Assembly: GCA_040381535.1 (NCBI GenBank)
Contig: JBEIHF010000007.1
Span: forward strand, 15,134-79,133
Reading direction: 5' to 3'
DNA length: 64,000 nucleotides
Source of the DNA: Micavibrio_A sp040381535
GTDB taxonomy: Bacteria; Pseudomonadota; Alphaproteobacteria; Micavibrionales; Micavibrionaceae
The translations under genes and the position numbers were made by a program. The notes below the pieces were generated by a model. It had not been told where the DNA came from and ran no database searches. It saw only the letters and a program-made list of their open reading frames with translations. This document shows positions 9,410-17,697 of this stretch, piece after piece. Numbering within the stretch: the stretch's first letter is position 1; the number at the start of each line of letters is the position of its first letter.

Positions 9410-10074
9410 GAGCGTCCCCAAGGCAAGAACTCGTCATTATATTGCACGGTATCGGCATGCCCAAAATGCGCATGACCTTTATCGATTTTAGCCTTAAACG
9501 TGCAGGCTACAAAACCCTCAACCTCGCCTATCCTTCTTTACGCAACGACATTGAAAGTTGCGCAGCATTTATAGTTAAAAAGCTCGATGGCATCATTCCC
9601 AACAATATCAAGAAAATCCATTTCGTCGCGCATTCGATGGGCTGCCTTGTCAGCCTTCAAACCATGAAAACCGCCAAACTCGATAGAATTGGGCGGGCCG
9701 TGTTTATCGCGCCACCGTTTCGGGGCAGTGAAGTCGCTGACTTTTTGCACCAAAACGCGCTTTATAAATTCGCGTTCGGCCCTGCGGGCGCTCAACTGAC
9801 GACTCACTACAGACGCGAACTGAACCACACCCCTCCCGCCGGTCTGGAGATCGGGGTCATAGCCGGTTCACGCGGATACGAATATCCGCTTTTTCTTCAC
9901 ATCATGAAAAAAACCGGGGTGCATGATGGGCTCGTTGCACTTTCAAGCACCCAAGTGGACGGCTTGAAGGACCACATTACGATACGGATGTCGCACTCTT
10001 TTCTACTCGAAAGATCCGTGTCGCAAATCATGCATTTTTTGGAGAATGGCAATTTTTACCGCGAGCATGGGTAA
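9406..10074 (+). CDS. Alpha/beta hydrolase (lipase/esterase-like)
   Basis: 222 residues from the ATG that overlaps the trmFO stop. The core is an alpha/beta-hydrolase: [10 protein letters not shown] carries the oxyanion-hole [13 protein letters not shown] is the nucleophile elbow (G/A-H-S-M-G), and a late DGLV plus SHSFLL could supply the acid and histidine (His near residue 200). The spacing resembles the short lipase/esterase families with a PGAP1-like or class 2 lipase fold. No signal peptide is visible, so it is probably cytosolic. The substrate is unknown. The ATGA overlap suggests cotranscription with trmFO without implying a shared pathway. Confidence 0.8.
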   Translation: MRASPRQELVIILHGIGMPKMRMTFIDFSLKRAGYKTLNLAYPSLRNDIESCAAFIVKKLDGIIPNNIKKIHFVAHSMGCLVSLQTMKTAKLDRIGRAVFIAPPFRGSEVADFLHQNALYKFAFGPAGAQLTTHYRRELNHTPPAGLEIGVIAGSRGYEYPLFLHIMKKTGVHDGLVALSSTQVDGLKDHITIRMSHSFLLERSVSQIMHFLENGNFYREHG

Positions 10075-10077
10075 TCT

Positions 10078-10872
10078 CTAATGCACCAACGCCAGACGCA
10101 ACTCTAAAAATGGCGCATTGATATGCATTTTTGACGAAAATACATCAAAATTGTTTTTCTTCAATCGATTCAAATAAATCCACGCCATTCTTTCCTGAAG
10201 TTTAAGGAAGCGCGTTTTCGGATTACGATACGGCGATATTGTATTTGAAATACTCGCAACGATCTCAAGAATTTCTGTCTTGTGATTGAAATCCAATATC
10301 TTTTGGGCAGAAAGGTTTTTCGCAAGCATAAGATCGTCGGGGAGCATCACGCGCCCCTGTGAAAGCATATATGGAACCGCACGTATCGATTCATACACCC
10401 CGAAATTCGTTGAAATTCCGCCAATTTCATCTTCATCCGCATTTTCACCGAGAATTTTGAGCGCCAAAGCGTTCAATGGCGCGGTAGTAAACGCCGCATA
10501 CTTCTTCAATCCGTCCATCGATGCGGGCGGAACATCTTCGAGATCAAATTCACGGGCGTAGGTAAGCTGGCCGAACAATTCCTGCGATAAATATTTGTCC
10601 CAAATGGCGGGCGCGAGTGTGGATAAAACTGGGATCTGTCCACCGTCCTTCCCCGTATAGATTTCGGAAATACGGTCCCGCCACCACTGCAAACGGATTT
10701 GGCCCAACCTTGTATCGGACACAACGGACCGTGTTTTGGCGATTTCATGGTTGAGCAGAAACAACGCCTGCAAAACCGTTCTCTTATCTGCGGGCGCAAA
10801 AAGGCTTAGCAAATAGCGGTCGGGATCGGCTTTTTGCAGGTCGGCAGCCAAAAATCGGGCGGTATCGGACAC
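10078..10872 (-). CDS. Squalene/phytoene synthase-fold protein, NDUFAF6-like
   Basis: 264 residues. The segments DRYLLSLFAPADKR, QALFLLNHEIAKTR and RLGQIRLQWWRDRI match the all-helical squalene/phytoene synthase superfamily. The first aspartate-rich motif needed for prenyl-diphosphate chemistry is replaced by NHEIAKTR, as in the NDUFAF6 branch. In mitochondria that branch is a respiratory complex I assembly factor with no known synthase activity. A true carotenoid or hopanoid synthase is therefore less likely. A second mitochondrial-type complex I factor homologue (Mth938/NDUFAF3-like) lies at 12370-12747. The stop is 3 bp from that of the convergent hydrolase. Confidence 0.75.
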   Translation of the reverse strand: MSDTARFLAADLQKADPDRYLLSLFAPADKRTVLQALFLLNHEIAKTRSVVSDTRLGQIRLQWWRDRISEIYTGKDGGQIPVLSTLAPAIWDKYLSQELFGQLTYAREFDLEDVPPASMDGLKKYAAFTTAPLNALALKILGENADEDEIGGISTNFGVYESIRAVPYMLSQGRVMLPDDLMLAKNLSAQKILDFNHKTEILEIVASISNTISPYRNPKTRFLKLQERMAWIYLNRLKKNNFDVFSSKMHINAPFLELRLALVH

Positions 10873-10957
10873 TTAGTCCCCCTTGAGAAACTGAACAAAA
10901 TCTATAGTTTAAGCGTTAGCATTTTAGAACCTATCCGAAAAGCAGGAGATATTAGTT

Positions 10958-11584
10958 ATGGCCTTTACCCTACCCGAACTGCCCTACGCCTATGACGCGT
11001 TGGGCCCCTACATGTCCAAGGAAACCCTCGAATTTCACCACGACAAGCACCATCAAGCTTATGTCACGAAGGCGAACGAGCTAATCGCGGGCACAGGCCT
11101 TGAAAACCTCTCCCTCGAAGAAGCCATGGTTGCGGCCTTCAAGGACAAATCCAAAGCAGGTCTGTTTAACCAACTGGGCCAACATTTCAACCATATCCAT
11201 TTCTGGAACTGGATGAAGAAAGACGGCGGCGGAAACAAGATCCCCGGCAAGCTGGATGAACAAATCACCAAAGACCTTGAAGGTTACGAAGGATTCAAAA
11301 AGAAATTCATCGAAGCAGGTGTAGGCCAATTTGGCTCCGGCTGGGCATGGCTCGCAATGGACAACGCATCGGGCAAGCTCGAAATCGTCAAAACCCCGAA
11401 CGGTGAAAACCCCGTTGTGTTGGGCAAAACGGCCCTTCTCGGTGTCGATGTGTGGGAACATTCTTATTACATCGATTACCGCAACGCGCGTCCGAAATAC
11501 CTCGAAGCGTTCGTAGATTCCCTAATCAACTGGGACTACGTTGCAGAGCTGTACGAAAAAGGCCCGATGAAGATCGCGGCGTAG
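10958..11584 (+). CDS. sodB: Superoxide dismutase, Fe-type
   Basis: 208 residues. The four metal ligands are visible: His27 in EFHHDKHHQAYV, His79 in QHFNHIHFW, and Asp164 and His168 in LGVDVWEHSYYIDYRN. Gln75, four residues before His79, is the outer-sphere glutamine position of Fe-type enzymes, so iron is the predicted metal; by-eye metal assignment is imperfect. The enzyme disproportionates superoxide in the cytosol. There is no signal peptide. The start follows AGGAG at 10943-10947. The gene ends at a strong hairpin terminator shared with the convergent terC gene. Confidence 0.95.
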   Translation: MAFTLPELPYAYDALGPYMSKETLEFHHDKHHQAYVTKANELIAGTGLENLSLEEAMVAAFKDKSKAGLFNQLGQHFNHIHFWNWMKKDGGGNKIPGKLDEQITKDLEGYEGFKKKFIEAGVGQFGSGWAWLAMDNASGKLEIVKTPNGENPVVLGKTALLGVDVWEHSYYIDYRNARPKYLEAFVDSLINWDYVAELYEKGPMKIAA

Positions 11585-11588
11585 ACTT

Positions 11589-11618
11589 AAAAAAGGCCGG
11601 ATTACTCCGGCCTTTTTT
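11589..11618. terminator. Bidirectional Rho-independent terminator between sodB and terC
   Basis: A perfect stem GGCCGGA (11595-11601), 4-nt loop and TCCGGCC (11606-11612) is flanked by A6 on the left and T6 on the right. It can therefore terminate both sodB (+) and terC (-), whose stop codons lie within 12 bp of it. Confidence 0.92.
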
Positions 11619-11619
11619 A

Positions 11620-12351
11620 TTATTTCTTTTTCGAGGATTTTTTGCGCATCCACAGATTGAGACACTCAACACCGAGCGAGAAAGCCACGGCGAAATATAG
11701 GTAGCCGCGCGGGATGTGTACATCAAAACCATCTGCTATCAACGCCATACCGACAAGCAGCAGGAATGAAAGTGCAAGCATTTTTACTGTTGGATGCTTG
11801 TTCACAAAATCCGATACAGGCTTAGCCGCAAAAAGCATAACACCGATGGCGATGATAACCGCTGCGACCATGATACTGCGTTCATCTGCCATTCCTACAG
11901 CGGTAATAACGGAATCCAGCGAAAAGACGATATCGAGAACGGCGATCTGTGCCAAAACCGCACCGAACGTTACCTGCTTAAGGCCTACAGTTTTTTCATC
12001 TTTTGCACCTTCGATGGAATGATGGATTTCCGTCGTCCCCTTGACCAGAAGGAACAAACCCCCGCCGATCAGGATGATATCGCGCCATGATATTTCATTG
12101 CCCAGAATACTGAACAACGGCGCGGTCAGGTGTGCAATCCAGAAGATCAGCATCAAAAGCACGATACGCATGATAAGGGCCAGCATAAGGCCGATGGTGC
12201 GGGCTTTTGCTTGCTGATTCTCGGGCAGCTTGGCCGCGATAATGGAAATAAAAATAATATTGTCTATACCCAAAACAATTTCGAGTATCGTTAAAGTAAG
12301 CAACGAAGCCCATGCTTCAGGGCTGGAGGCGAGAGCTATAAAATGTTCCAT
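11620..12351 (-). CDS. TerC-family integral membrane protein
   Basis: 243 residues with about seven transmembrane helices. The paired acidic motifs of the TerC family are present: LEIVLGIDNIIFI in the first helix and DIVFSLDSVITAVGMAD in the fourth. These intramembrane Asp/Glu residues are thought to take part in metal transport; characterised relatives export manganese or affect tellurite resistance and protein metalation at the membrane. The C-terminus is a lysine/serine-rich cytosolic tail. Lying next to sodB, a metal-homeostasis role is plausible but inferred. It shares a terminator with sodB. Confidence 0.88.
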   Translation of the reverse strand: MEHFIALASSPEAWASLLTLTILEIVLGIDNIIFISIIAAKLPENQQAKARTIGLMLALIMRIVLLMLIFWIAHLTAPLFSILGNEISWRDIILIGGGLFLLVKGTTEIHHSIEGAKDEKTVGLKQVTFGAVLAQIAVLDIVFSLDSVITAVGMADERSIMVAAVIIAIGVMLFAAKPVSDFVNKHPTVKMLALSFLLLVGMALIADGFDVHIPRGYLYFAVAFSLGVECLNLWMRKKSSKKK

Positions 12352-12369
12352 TTTTATTTCCTTCGTTTT

Positions 12370-12747
12370 TTAAACCGGAAAAAGAGCGGCAGCGACCCTG
12401 CGCCCTTCGGCCATCAATACATTATAAGTGCGGCAAGCCGCGCCCGTATCCATCGTTTCCACAACTAGCCCGCGGTTTTTCAGCGAGGTTCGCAAGGCCG
12501 ACGGGAAAAATTCCCCTTTAGCCCCCGACCCCAGCAAAACAACATCAAGATCGTTCGCGTTTGCGGTCAGCGCCTCAAAATCCTTTTCACCTAGCGCCGA
12601 AAACGGGCCGTTGATACTCCATGGCATGGTGCCCGTGGGCGTAACGATGATCGGACCTTCATATGGCTTTCCGCTGACCTTGAAACCGCCCGCGGAATAT
12701 CCCTGGATAATCTGGCGACCTTCGGGAATGAGCGGTGTAACGTCCAT
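12370..12747 (-). CDS. Mth938-like domain protein (NDUFAF3-like)
   Basis: 125 residues covering one Mth938/DUF498 domain: an N-terminal strand pair with GYSAGGFKVSGKPYEGPIIV, a central VVLLGSGAKGEFFP and a C-terminal ACRTYNVLMAEGRRVAAAL. The mitochondrial homologue NDUFAF3 is a complex I assembly factor; bacterial members have no proven function. The gene is 2 bp downstream of the peptidoglycan-binding lipoprotein gene and is followed by terC, all on the minus strand. In alphaproteobacteria this family often sits beside secDF, which matches the layout here. Confidence 0.85.
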   Translation of the reverse strand: MDVTPLIPEGRQIIQGYSAGGFKVSGKPYEGPIIVTPTGTMPWSINGPFSALGEKDFEALTANANDLDVVLLGSGAKGEFFPSALRTSLKNRGLVVETMDTGAACRTYNVLMAEGRRVAAALFPV

Positions 12748-12749
12748 GG

Positions 12750-13601
12750 TTATTCGATCACGCCCAAATAACGCAACGTGGGTTCGTTGATGCCACCCAC
12801 AGGCAATTGGTTACCCGTTTGATAAATAGTGAGTGCGTTGAGGAATTCCGTATCGACGATGCCGGATTCTGCGCCTTTGTAAAGGCCCTTTTGTTTCAGT
12901 GCTGCCTGTGCGGAACGAATGACAGAGGGATTGTTGAAGTTGATTCCCGTCGCGGAAATCGCAGGCATTTGTTGTGCAATTGGGGTAGCAGTGGTGGCTA
13001 CAGCAGGTGCCGTTACCGGAGCAACGGGAGGTACGCCCTCCGCGGCATTCGCTGCGGCTACGGCTTTGGGTGAATACGGCGCATTCGGATCAAGCGGATA
13101 TGCCGCCGTGCTTGCGGGCGCAAGTGACGGAGCCGCCACCGAAGCGGAGACAGGTGCGGGCGCTACCGACGTTGCGGGCGCATCAGCAGGCGGAGGTATG
13201 ACAGCTGCATTCACTGGTGTTGTCGGTGCAACATTATCCAAAGGGCGGGTTTCGGATACGGACGCGGACGTCGCGTCTGCAGGCGAAGCGGTATCGGGCG
13301 CGATCGGGGCTTGAGCGGCTTCATGTTGAGCGACGGCCGTTTCCATCGCTGGCGATGTATCAGGCAGAGACTCTCCTGCGGCAACTTCGGGTGTCGGGAT
13401 CGCTTCGGCTTGTTCCACCTTAGATGTGAAATCTTCACCTTCGGCTTTTACGGCCGCTTGTTGTTGTGCTTGGGGCAAACCGTTGTTCTTCACGACGATG
13501 TCGTCTTTAGAGCCGATGTCACCAGGGCCTTTGGTCGTACAGGCGTTCAGCGCGAGAATGGCGGTTCCAAGCAAGAGAAAGGTTTTGGAAAAACGGGTCA
13601 T
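12750..13601 (-). CDS. Lipoprotein with Ala/Pro-rich linker and C-terminal peptidoglycan-binding domain
   Basis: 283 residues. MTRFSKTFLLLGTAILALNAC is a lipoprotein signal with lipobox LNAC and the lipidated Cys at 21. Residues about 55-215 are a low-complexity linker rich in Ala, Pro, Thr and Val. The last 60 residues (SVIRSAQAALKQKGLYKG through LPVGGINEPTLRYLG) look like a peptidoglycan-binding-1 repeat with its usual G-x-x-D/N...T-x-x-L pattern. The protein probably tethers a membrane to the cell wall. The start follows AAGGAG at a good distance. The gene is 82 bp from secF on the same strand. Confidence 0.75.
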   Translation of the reverse strand: MTRFSKTFLLLGTAILALNACTTKGPGDIGSKDDIVVKNNGLPQAQQQAAVKAEGEDFTSKVEQAEAIPTPEVAAGESLPDTSPAMETAVAQHEAAQAPIAPDTASPADATSASVSETRPLDNVAPTTPVNAAVIPPPADAPATSVAPAPVSASVAAPSLAPASTAAYPLDPNAPYSPKAVAAANAAEGVPPVAPVTAPAVATTATPIAQQMPAISATGINFNNPSVIRSAQAALKQKGLYKGAESGIVDTEFLNALTIYQTGNQLPVGGINEPTLRYLGVIE

Positions 13602-13683
13602 GTTGAGGCTCCTTAGGAATGACGCACAAAACTAGCGACGTTTTATCCAAAAAACAACCCGCAGATATAAAATGGGCACGGAT

Positions 13684-14625
13684 TTAAACGGGTTTTTCCT
13701 CATACCCCGTGCGCAAGCCCAGATATAAAAGCAGACTCGCTGCAACATATACGGAAGAATACGTACCCACCAAGAATCCAAAGAGTAGCGCATCAACAAA
13801 GCCTTGAATAACCTCACCGCCAAACACCCACAGAGCAACCAGAGCAAGGAGCGTGAGCATGGATGTCATCACGGTGCGGGACAACGTGCCGTTGATCGCC
13901 ATGTTGCATACTTCGCCCAGCGGCTTTTTACGGTATTTTCTCATCATCTCCCGAATGCGGTCAAAAATAACCACCGTGTCGTTGATGGAAAAACCTGCAA
14001 CCATGAGAACAGCGGCCAGCGTGGATAGATCAAAGGTCTTTTCCGTTAACGCCATAAAGCCCAGAACGGCAAATGTATCGTGAATGAGCGATATGATGGC
14101 GGCCACGCCAAATTGCCATTCGAAACGGAACCACACATAGGCCATGATCCCGCCGAGCGCGAGAACAACCGCCCACACGCCTTTCATTTTAAGCTCTTTG
14201 CCCACCTGCGGACCAACGAACTCCACGCGGCGGTAGTCGACATCGGGATGCGCCTTTTCTATTTCCGCTTTTACTTTATCAATAGCGGCTTTTTGCACGG
14301 CGGGATCATCCCCCTGCCCGGCCATACGGATCAAAAGCGTGTTGGCGTTACCAAATTCCTGAATCGAAATGTCTTCGAGTTCGAGATTATTCAGATCTTC
14401 CCTGAGTTGTGAAATATCCGGTGCCTTTTCGGTCGAAATTTCAATGAGCGTTCCGCCTGTGAAATCAATCCCGTAATTAAGACCCTTGGTCGCCAGCAAG
14501 AAAATGGAGCCCAAAATCATGACCGCAGTCACGGCAAACGCAAAATAGCGATGGCCGATAAAATCGATGGTCGTGTTATCGGGTACTAGTTTAAAGCCTG
14601 TCCACATATTCCAAATCCTTATCAA
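13684..14625 (-). CDS. secF: Protein translocase subunit SecF
   Basis: 313 residues with six predicted transmembrane segments. GLNYGIDFTGGTLIEI near the N-terminus is the conserved D-F-x-G-G motif at the start of the periplasmic domain, and the later SLIHDTFAVLGFMAL, GFSINDTVVIFDRIRE and LSRTVMTSMLTLLALVALW are the RND-type SecF core. With SecD it uses the proton gradient to pull substrates out of the SecYEG channel. The start overlaps the secD stop (ATGA), so translation is coupled. Confidence 0.97.
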   Translation of the reverse strand: MIRIWNMWTGFKLVPDNTTIDFIGHRYFAFAVTAVMILGSIFLLATKGLNYGIDFTGGTLIEISTEKAPDISQLREDLNNLELEDISIQEFGNANTLLIRMAGQGDDPAVQKAAIDKVKAEIEKAHPDVDYRRVEFVGPQVGKELKMKGVWAVVLALGGIMAYVWFRFEWQFGVAAIISLIHDTFAVLGFMALTEKTFDLSTLAAVLMVAGFSINDTVVIFDRIREMMRKYRKKPLGEVCNMAINGTLSRTVMTSMLTLLALVALWVFGGEVIQGFVDALLFGFLVGTYSSVYVAASLLLYLGLRTGYEEKPV

Positions 14626-16190
14626 ACGGGCAGAGTAGAAGGTTTACGTCTGCCTATCCAGTACACGACCATCAAACGCACGACGGAGATGGCAGTAAAG
14701 AACGACGCGATCACACCGATAGCGGTGGTCACAGCAAAACCCTTGATCGGGCCTGTACCAAAGCTGAACAAAATCAGCGATGCAAACAACATGGTCAGGT
14801 TCGTATCTGCCACCGTGCCGAACGCGATGCGGAAACCGTTGTCGATAGCTGAGATTGGAGAGCGCCCTTCGCGCAACTCTTCGCGGATACGCTCGAAAAT
14901 CAGAACGTTGGCATCCACGGACATACAGACCGTAAGAACAAGACCTGCGATACCGGGCATGGTAAGCGTCGCCTGCATGACGGACAGGAATGCAAAACAC
15001 ATAGCAAGGTTCACGAGCATAGCGATACACGCAAAAATGCCAAACAAGGCATAGCATCCGATCATGAGCACAAAGACCAGTACAAGGCCCAGGAATGCTG
15101 CCTTTTTGCCAGCATCGATGGAATCCGCGCCCAAAGACGGGCCGACAGTGCGTTCCTCAATAATGTTCAAAGGGGCGGGCAAAGCGCCAGCACGGAGCAA
15201 AATGGCAAGATCATTGGCTTCTTTCACCGTAAAAGAACCAGAAATCTGGCCCGAACCGCCGCAGATCGGCTCCCGGATGACAGGCGCGGAAATAATTTCA
15301 CTGTCCAGCACGATAGCGAACAGGCGGTTCACATTGTCTTTGGACAACTGGCAGAATTTTTTCGTGCCAACGGGATTGAAACGGAAAGACACGGCGGATT
15401 GGCCGTTCTGGTCGGGTGCGTAAGCGGCCGCCACAAGCATATCACCCGTAAGCATCGCCTGACGGCTAATCGCCAGCGTTTCGCCGGGACTTTCCACCAT
15501 CGGCAAAATCATATCGCCGCCGGTATTTTTAACATCGGAAGACCCAACATCCATATTCACAAGATGGAAAGACAATTTGGCTGTTTTGCCGAGCAGGTCT
15601 TTTACGCGCTGCGGATCATCCAGACCCGGCAGCTGAACGACGATACGATCGTCGCCCTGACGCGTGATGATCGGTTCATTGGTTCCCGTTTCATCGATCC
15701 GTCGACGCACTATTTCCAAAGACTGGTTGATGACTTCGTCCTGAATGATGTTGATGGCCGTCTCGGAGAACGTGCCCTCAATCATGTCGCCTTTGGTTCG
15801 CAGCGTGAGCGAACCGTCCAGCGCACGGATGGCTTTGGTAATCTCCCCTGCATCGGCCTGTTCGCGCACTTGAACGCGCACACCGCCCGAAGGAATGGTG
15901 GAAAGGCGTTTATAGCCGATCTTCTTTTCACGCAAGATCGGACGCAACGAAGAAATGATGTCGTCCGAACGCTGCTTCGTTACCGAATCCAGATCAACTT
16001 GAAGCAGGATATGCGATCCGCCTTGAAGATCCAGACCCAGATTGACCGTCTTGTGCGGTATCCACGACGGCAGTTTGCCGAGAATTTCATCCTGCTTGTC
16101 TTTGGGCACGAAGTTCGGTGCCGCAAATAGCACGGACAAAAGGACCACGCCCATAATCAAAATGCGTTTCCATGTGGGAATCTGGATCAT
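14622..16190 (-). CDS. secD: Protein translocase subunit SecD
   Basis: 522 residues. The first transmembrane helix is followed by LGLDLQGGSHILLQVD (the D-x-Q-G-G motif) and a large periplasmic P1 domain with RRRIDETGTNEPIITRQG. Five more helices follow, with GIAGLVLTVCMSVDANVL and EELREGRSPISAID near the end. It partners SecF and YajC in late-stage protein export. Its start is 16 bp after yajC, and secF follows with a 4-nt overlap, giving the conserved yajC-secD-secF operon read leftward. Confidence 0.97.
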   Translation of the reverse strand: MIQIPTWKRILIMGVVLLSVLFAAPNFVPKDKQDEILGKLPSWIPHKTVNLGLDLQGGSHILLQVDLDSVTKQRSDDIISSLRPILREKKIGYKRLSTIPSGGVRVQVREQADAGEITKAIRALDGSLTLRTKGDMIEGTFSETAINIIQDEVINQSLEIVRRRIDETGTNEPIITRQGDDRIVVQLPGLDDPQRVKDLLGKTAKLSFHLVNMDVGSSDVKNTGGDMILPMVESPGETLAISRQAMLTGDMLVAAAYAPDQNGQSAVSFRFNPVGTKKFCQLSKDNVNRLFAIVLDSEIISAPVIREPICGGSGQISGSFTVKEANDLAILLRAGALPAPLNIIEERTVGPSLGADSIDAGKKAAFLGLVLVFVLMIGCYALFGIFACIAMLVNLAMCFAFLSVMQATLTMPGIAGLVLTVCMSVDANVLIFERIREELREGRSPISAIDNGFRIAFGTVADTNLTMLFASLILFSFGTGPIKGFAVTTAIGVIASFFTAISVVRLMVVYWIGRRKPSTLPV

Positions 16191-16206
16191 ATTTACTTAC
16201 TTAATA

Positions 16207-16593
16207 TTACTTGGTTGCGGCAGCAGGCTTATCGGCCTTGCCTTGGATCATGCCGCGGACATGGGAAACTTTGATGCCGTTGCCAAGATCTACAATCACT
16301 TCTTCGTTGTTGACGATTTTATCAACGCGCCCGAGCAAACCGCCCGACGTCACGATCTTGTCGCCTTCTTTCAAACCGTCGAGCATTTCTTTGTGCTCTT
16401 TAAAACGTTTTTGCTGGGGGCGGATCAAAAGGAAATAGAACATCACAACCAGAAGGACGATCATGCCGACGTTTTGCAAGATGATATTGGATGTGCTCGG
16501 CGGGGTAAAACCGGCATCGCCTGCAGGAACTGCGGTTTCAGCCGTGGTTGCGGTGGTGGTTTCGCCGGTCGCGTGAGCGGGGGTAATGAACAT
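16207..16593 (-). CDS. yajC: Preprotein translocase subunit YajC
   Basis: 128 residues. A single hydrophobic helix (LQNVGMIVLLVVMFYFLLIRP) is followed by the conserved RPQQKRFKEH and GDKIVTSGGLLGRV, the YajC signature. The N-terminus is longer than in E. coli and carries an Ala/Thr-rich stretch (about 35 residues) that may lie in the periplasm; MFITPAHA could instead be part of an earlier signal-like region. The tail is Ala/Lys-rich. It heads the secDF operon; 191 bp of non-coding sequence upstream separates it from a divergent small gene and should hold the operon promoter. Confidence 0.95.
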   Translation of the reverse strand: MFITPAHATGETTTATTAETAVPAGDAGFTPPSTSNIILQNVGMIVLLVVMFYFLLIRPQQKRFKEHKEMLDGLKEGDKIVTSGGLLGRVDKIVNNEEVIVDLGNGIKVSHVRGMIQGKADKPAAATK

Positions 16594-16784
16594 GGAAGCT
16601 CCTTAATATATAAGCATAATTTTGTTTCGAAGGACTATAACGCCCCATCCACCGAAAACAAGCGCTATCGAAAGCCCATCAACAGCCTGTAAAGTAGCGG
16701 AATTTGGCCGCAAATATAGGGTTTTATGAAAAAAAATGGACAGAATTTTAGAGCAGGCGCGAAAATAAAAGAAAAAGGTGTGTG

Positions 16785-17111
16785 ATGTCGCAGATACTTT
16801 CCAAAGCAGGGCATTTCATTCAAACACATTTTCTTTCTGCCAATCCGCCGAACATCATCCCTTCCCCGCATGAAATCGTAGAGGGCACAAAAAATGCGAT
16901 TGATAATTTCCGTGCGCATTATGCTTTTGTCCAAAGCCAGAAGACGTCTTTTCAAGACCATCTGCAAAATATCGGTATAGAACGCTTGAGCAAAATGATT
17001 TTCGAGGAAGCCTCTGAAGGCTTTACTTTTGCACCCTCGCCGCCCAAAAAGGGCGAGAAGCAAAAAGTTATCCGTTTCAAATGGGACAGTTTTGATCCAA
17101 GAAACGAATAG
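16785..17111 (+). CDS. Hypothetical protein
   Basis: 108 residues. I chose the ATG at 16785, which has AAGG 6 nt upstream; a GTG at 16782 is in frame directly before it. The protein is mostly helical and has a charged C-terminus (PSPPKKGEKQKVIRFKWDS). No signal peptide, membrane segment or known motif is visible. It is divergent from yajC and its stop directly abuts the stop of the convergent gene at 17112. Function unknown. Confidence 0.65.
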   Translation: MSQILSKAGHFIQTHFLSANPPNIIPSPHEIVEGTKNAIDNFRAHYAFVQSQKTSFQDHLQNIGIERLSKMIFEEASEGFTFAPSPPKKGEKQKVIRFKWDSFDPRNE

Positions 17112-17621
17112 TTATCGGGAGATCAGGGCGGGCTCACCCACGGAACCGTGGAGCCTTACGAGATCAAGCAGTGTGGCCTCGAGTTTGCGGGGCACTTTCG
17201 AATTATCACAGATCATGAACCACTGCTCTATCGCGCCTTCTGCGATCCAACGTTTTTCGCATTCCGACAGAATCTCCGGCACATCGCTGTGGGTAGGATC
17301 GAACGCAAAATTTTCCAGCCCCTGCTCCGTCTGAACAACCGCGAAAGGGATATTGTGGAATGTCCATTTATGTCCTTCGGGAAAAGGCAAAATAGCCGAA
17401 CCGGATTGAAAATTACGTTGGGTAAGTAAACCGCCGATAAGCCGCGTGCGGAAATTACAGCCGTTGTCCTTTTCCTCCAAAAGCAGTGTGTTTTTCATGG
17501 ACAGCAGTTCGGCATGAAACGCCCATGCTTCATGCATGGTCATTGGACGCGGTATTTCCGACTGCGGCCCAACCGCAAGTGCTTCAAAATAATCAGAAAA
17601 AGGCAGTTTCAAGTTTTTCAT
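17112..17621 (-). CDS. Unknown protein with a protein-glutaminase-like Cys-His-Asp arrangement
   Basis: 169 residues, no signal peptide. No family is certain, but three segments follow each other in the order and rough spacing of the protein-glutaminase (Gln_amidase) fold: Cys55 in DNGCNFRTRLIGG (compare the family's G-C-x-x-R), His89 in KWTFHNIPFAVV (W-x-x-H then a beta strand), and Asp108 in FAFDPTHSD (D-P-[ST]). In secreted protein-deamidases this triad hydrolyses side-chain amides of glutamine. Here the protein appears cytosolic. The family assignment is inference from motif order. It is convergent with 16785-17111 and lies 77 bp from the nlpD-like gene. Confidence 0.55.
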   Translation of the reverse strand: MKNLKLPFSDYFEALAVGPQSEIPRPMTMHEAWAFHAELLSMKNTLLLEEKDNGCNFRTRLIGGLLTQRNFQSGSAILPFPEGHKWTFHNIPFAVVQTEQGLENFAFDPTHSDVPEILSECEKRWIAEGAIEQWFMICDNSKVPRKLEATLLDLVRLHGSVGEPALISR

Positions 17622-17697
17622 AACGTATAAACAATAAGGGAGCGCTAATATTTATGCAAGCTTTTACATCGCGCCTTATAACAGGCCTATATGGGCG

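Noticed and set aside
10078..10872. Carotenoid or hopanoid synthase
   Set aside because: The first aspartate-rich motif needed for catalysis is absent and no other carotenoid or hopanoid gene lies nearby.
15399..16130. 243-residue plus-strand frame inside secD
   Set aside because: Shadow of secD; no motif and no plausible start signal.
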